Of a stretch of 29,918 nucleotides of DNA, positions 28,990 to 29,918 are shown piece by piece. Location: IMG/VR virus record IMGVR_UViG_3300032053_007431, positions 1 to 29,918 of that record; one strand, 5' to 3'. The notes beneath the pieces were generated by a model. The model saw nothing but the letters and a program-made list of their open reading frames with translations. It was not told the DNA's origin and did not search any database. The position numbers and the translations under genes were made by a program. The DNA is from a virus. How positions within the stretch are numbered: the first letter of the stretch is position 1; each line of letters starts with the position of its first letter.

Positions 28990-29918
28990 ATGATAGGTCC
29001 AGCGTTACGAGCCGAGATTGAGCACACATTCCAAATCGCCACCTTGCGGTGTACGACGGAGGAACTGGTGTTCCTGTGCCCGGAGTGCGGGGATACCGGT
29101 GGCAACCGTTCCGTAAATCTACGGACAGGCGTCACATCCTGTTGGCGCTGCGGCAAGGGCAAGTTCAACAAGGGCAACTTCGTCGCATGGGCCAAAGCCA
29201 ACGGTTATCAATTCACCACCGCTGGGGACATGACTGGGGTGCCGCTGGACGAAGTGCTGGTCGAGCCAGAAACGGCCAAGTCGCGTGTGCCTTACGTCAA
29301 AGCTGTCGATTTGCCAAAGGGCTTCATTTACCTCCGCGAAGAACCTGACAGCGCCTACGCCACGCTCATCGAGCGCATGGCCATCCGAAAGAATCTGACT
29401 TACGATGACTTGGAGGCTGCCGACGCTGGGTTCACTCGTGACGATGCCCTGTGGGAACCGTTCTGCATTTTCCCTGTCAAGGAACTGGGACAAATAACTT
29501 ATTATCAAGGTAGAACTTATGTGGATGTGCCGGGCCAGACGACCAAGAAGTTCCCCAGCCGCAACGAAGTTCCGCACGGCTCGTCCTGCTGGCTCTACAA
29601 CTACGACGAGTTCCGGGACCGGCAGGTGCCTACGGTTATCGTGGTGGAGGCTATCCTGAGCACCCTGTCGCTGAAGAAAAAGCTCCGGGAGTTGAATGAG
29701 CGCAGCGTGGTGCCCCTGTGCGTGTTCAAACATTCCATTGGCAGCATCCAGTTGACAAAGCTTTTGAAGTGCAAATGGCTGAAGGAAATCTGCCTCATGT
29801 TCGACCACGACGCCATCGACCAGACGTGGAAGCAGATGGGCAACCTCGGCAGTCAGGTGAAACTGACCATTGCGGAGATGCCCGCGACCGAGGACAACAA
29901 GAAGCTCGACCCAAACGA
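28990..29918 (+). CDS. DNA primase (DnaG/gp4 type), N-terminal 309 residues, runs off window
   Basis: The frame is open to the window end, so the C-terminus is missing. The N-terminus has a zinc-binding domain, CPEC (30-33) and CWRC (51-54), used by primases to read the template. From about 214 a Toprim domain follows: 'TVIVVEAILSTLSL' with catalytic E220 and 'CLMFDHDAIDQTW' with D272/D274, the E and DxD of DnaG-type primases and T7 gp4. A helicase domain, if present, would lie beyond the window. The ATG diverges from the 28975 gene across 14 nt and has no Shine-Dalgarno. It would start lagging-strand fragments that the FEN exonuclease later matures. Confidence 0.85.
   Translation, partial: MIGPALRAEIEHTFQIATLRCTTEELVFLCPECGDTGGNRSVNLRTGVTSCWRCGKGKFNKGNFVAWAKANGYQFTTAGDMTGVPLDEVLVEPETAKSRVPYVKAVDLPKGFIYLREEPDSAYATLIERMAIRKNLTYDDLEAADAGFTRDDALWEPFCIFPVKELGQITYYQGRTYVDVPGQTTKKFPSRNEVPHGSSCWLYNYDEFRDRQVPTVIVVEAILSTLSLKKKLRELNERSVVPLCVFKHSIGSIQLTKLLKCKWLKEICLMFDHDAIDQTWKQMGNLGSQVKLTIAEMPATEDNKKLDPN

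Noticed and set aside
1-29918. TGTNTACA as the -10 element of ordinary promoters for all genes
   Set aside because: Most copies lie within genes on both strands without a TTGAC-like -35 at 17 nt; only 16873 and 18262 fit a promoter.
1-29918. CRISPR array, tRNA genes, insertion sequences or integrase
   Set aside because: No direct repeats with regular spacers, no cloverleaf or tRNA-like end, and no transposase or integrase motif was found by reading both strands.
1-29918. Assigning a host phylum
   Set aside because: Composition, weak SD use and leaderless promoters fit several bacterial groups; no gene in the window points to one.

Overview
The window is a stretch of a contractile-tailed bacteriophage (myovirus) genome. 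The evidence is a long tail sheath, a tail tube, a gp5/VgrG-like spike, a hub-like protein, a gp26-like baseplate protein, a second tube-like protein, several adhesin-like virion proteins, and three replication/recombination genes: an SMC/Rad50-like ATPase, a FEN-type 5'-3' exonuclease and a primase. GC content is roughly 57% by eye. Genes are tightly packed, often overlap by 4 nt, and switch strand many times. I see no tRNA, rRNA, integrase, insertion sequence or CRISPR array, and no gene-free gap over 300 nt. The host cannot be named. Few genes have a Shine-Dalgarno sequence, so the host probably tolerates SD-independent or leaderless initiation.

Layout. 1-1432 (-): SMC/Rad50-like recombination ATPase, cut by the window edge. 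1468-4440 (+): a PDZ protein, a SWIM zinc-finger protein with a long acidic tail, and a small unknown. 4441-6064 (-): hub-like baseplate protein and a small partner. 6081-14903 (+): main virion block with small unknowns, a large repeat-bearing adhesin-like protein, a fibre-like protein, tail sheath, tail tube, a Cys-rich protein and two small appendage-like proteins, closed by a terminator. 14958-16742 (-): FEN exonuclease, a 45-residue protein and a gp26-like baseplate protein. 16885-19087 (+): two unknown genes under near-identical, apparently leaderless sigma70-type promoters, with a third small protein between them. 19084-20157 (-): gp5-like spike. 20184-22252 (+): a tube-like paralogue and a structural protein with a degenerate M23 peptidase fold. 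22269-28809 (+): six tightly coupled glycosyltransferase and methyltransferase genes. 28790-28975 (-): small protein. 28990-end (+): primase, cut by the window edge.

How the genes work together. Sheath, tube, tube paralogue, hub, spike and gp26-like protein are the parts of a contractile tail and baseplate. The adhesin-like proteins are candidate receptor-binding or decorating subunits. The SMC-like ATPase, FEN exonuclease and primase serve DNA replication and recombination. The glycosyl/methyltransferase run follows directly on virion genes and looks like a phage-encoded glycan-building pathway, perhaps for decorating virion proteins, phage DNA or the host surface.

Three sequence signals cut across the annotation. 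(1) The 8-mer TGTNTACA occurs 24 times by my count, about ten times my hand estimate of chance, mostly inside genes and on both strands. (2) TAGTTA lies 4-15 nt before nine start codons and is almost absent elsewhere. (3) A 19-nt identical block with TTGACG-N17-TACAGT precedes two ATG codons by 6-7 nt, and a TGTCTACA copy overlaps each -10. Together they suggest a dispersed operator-like system plus a gene-start signal that I cannot match to a known one.
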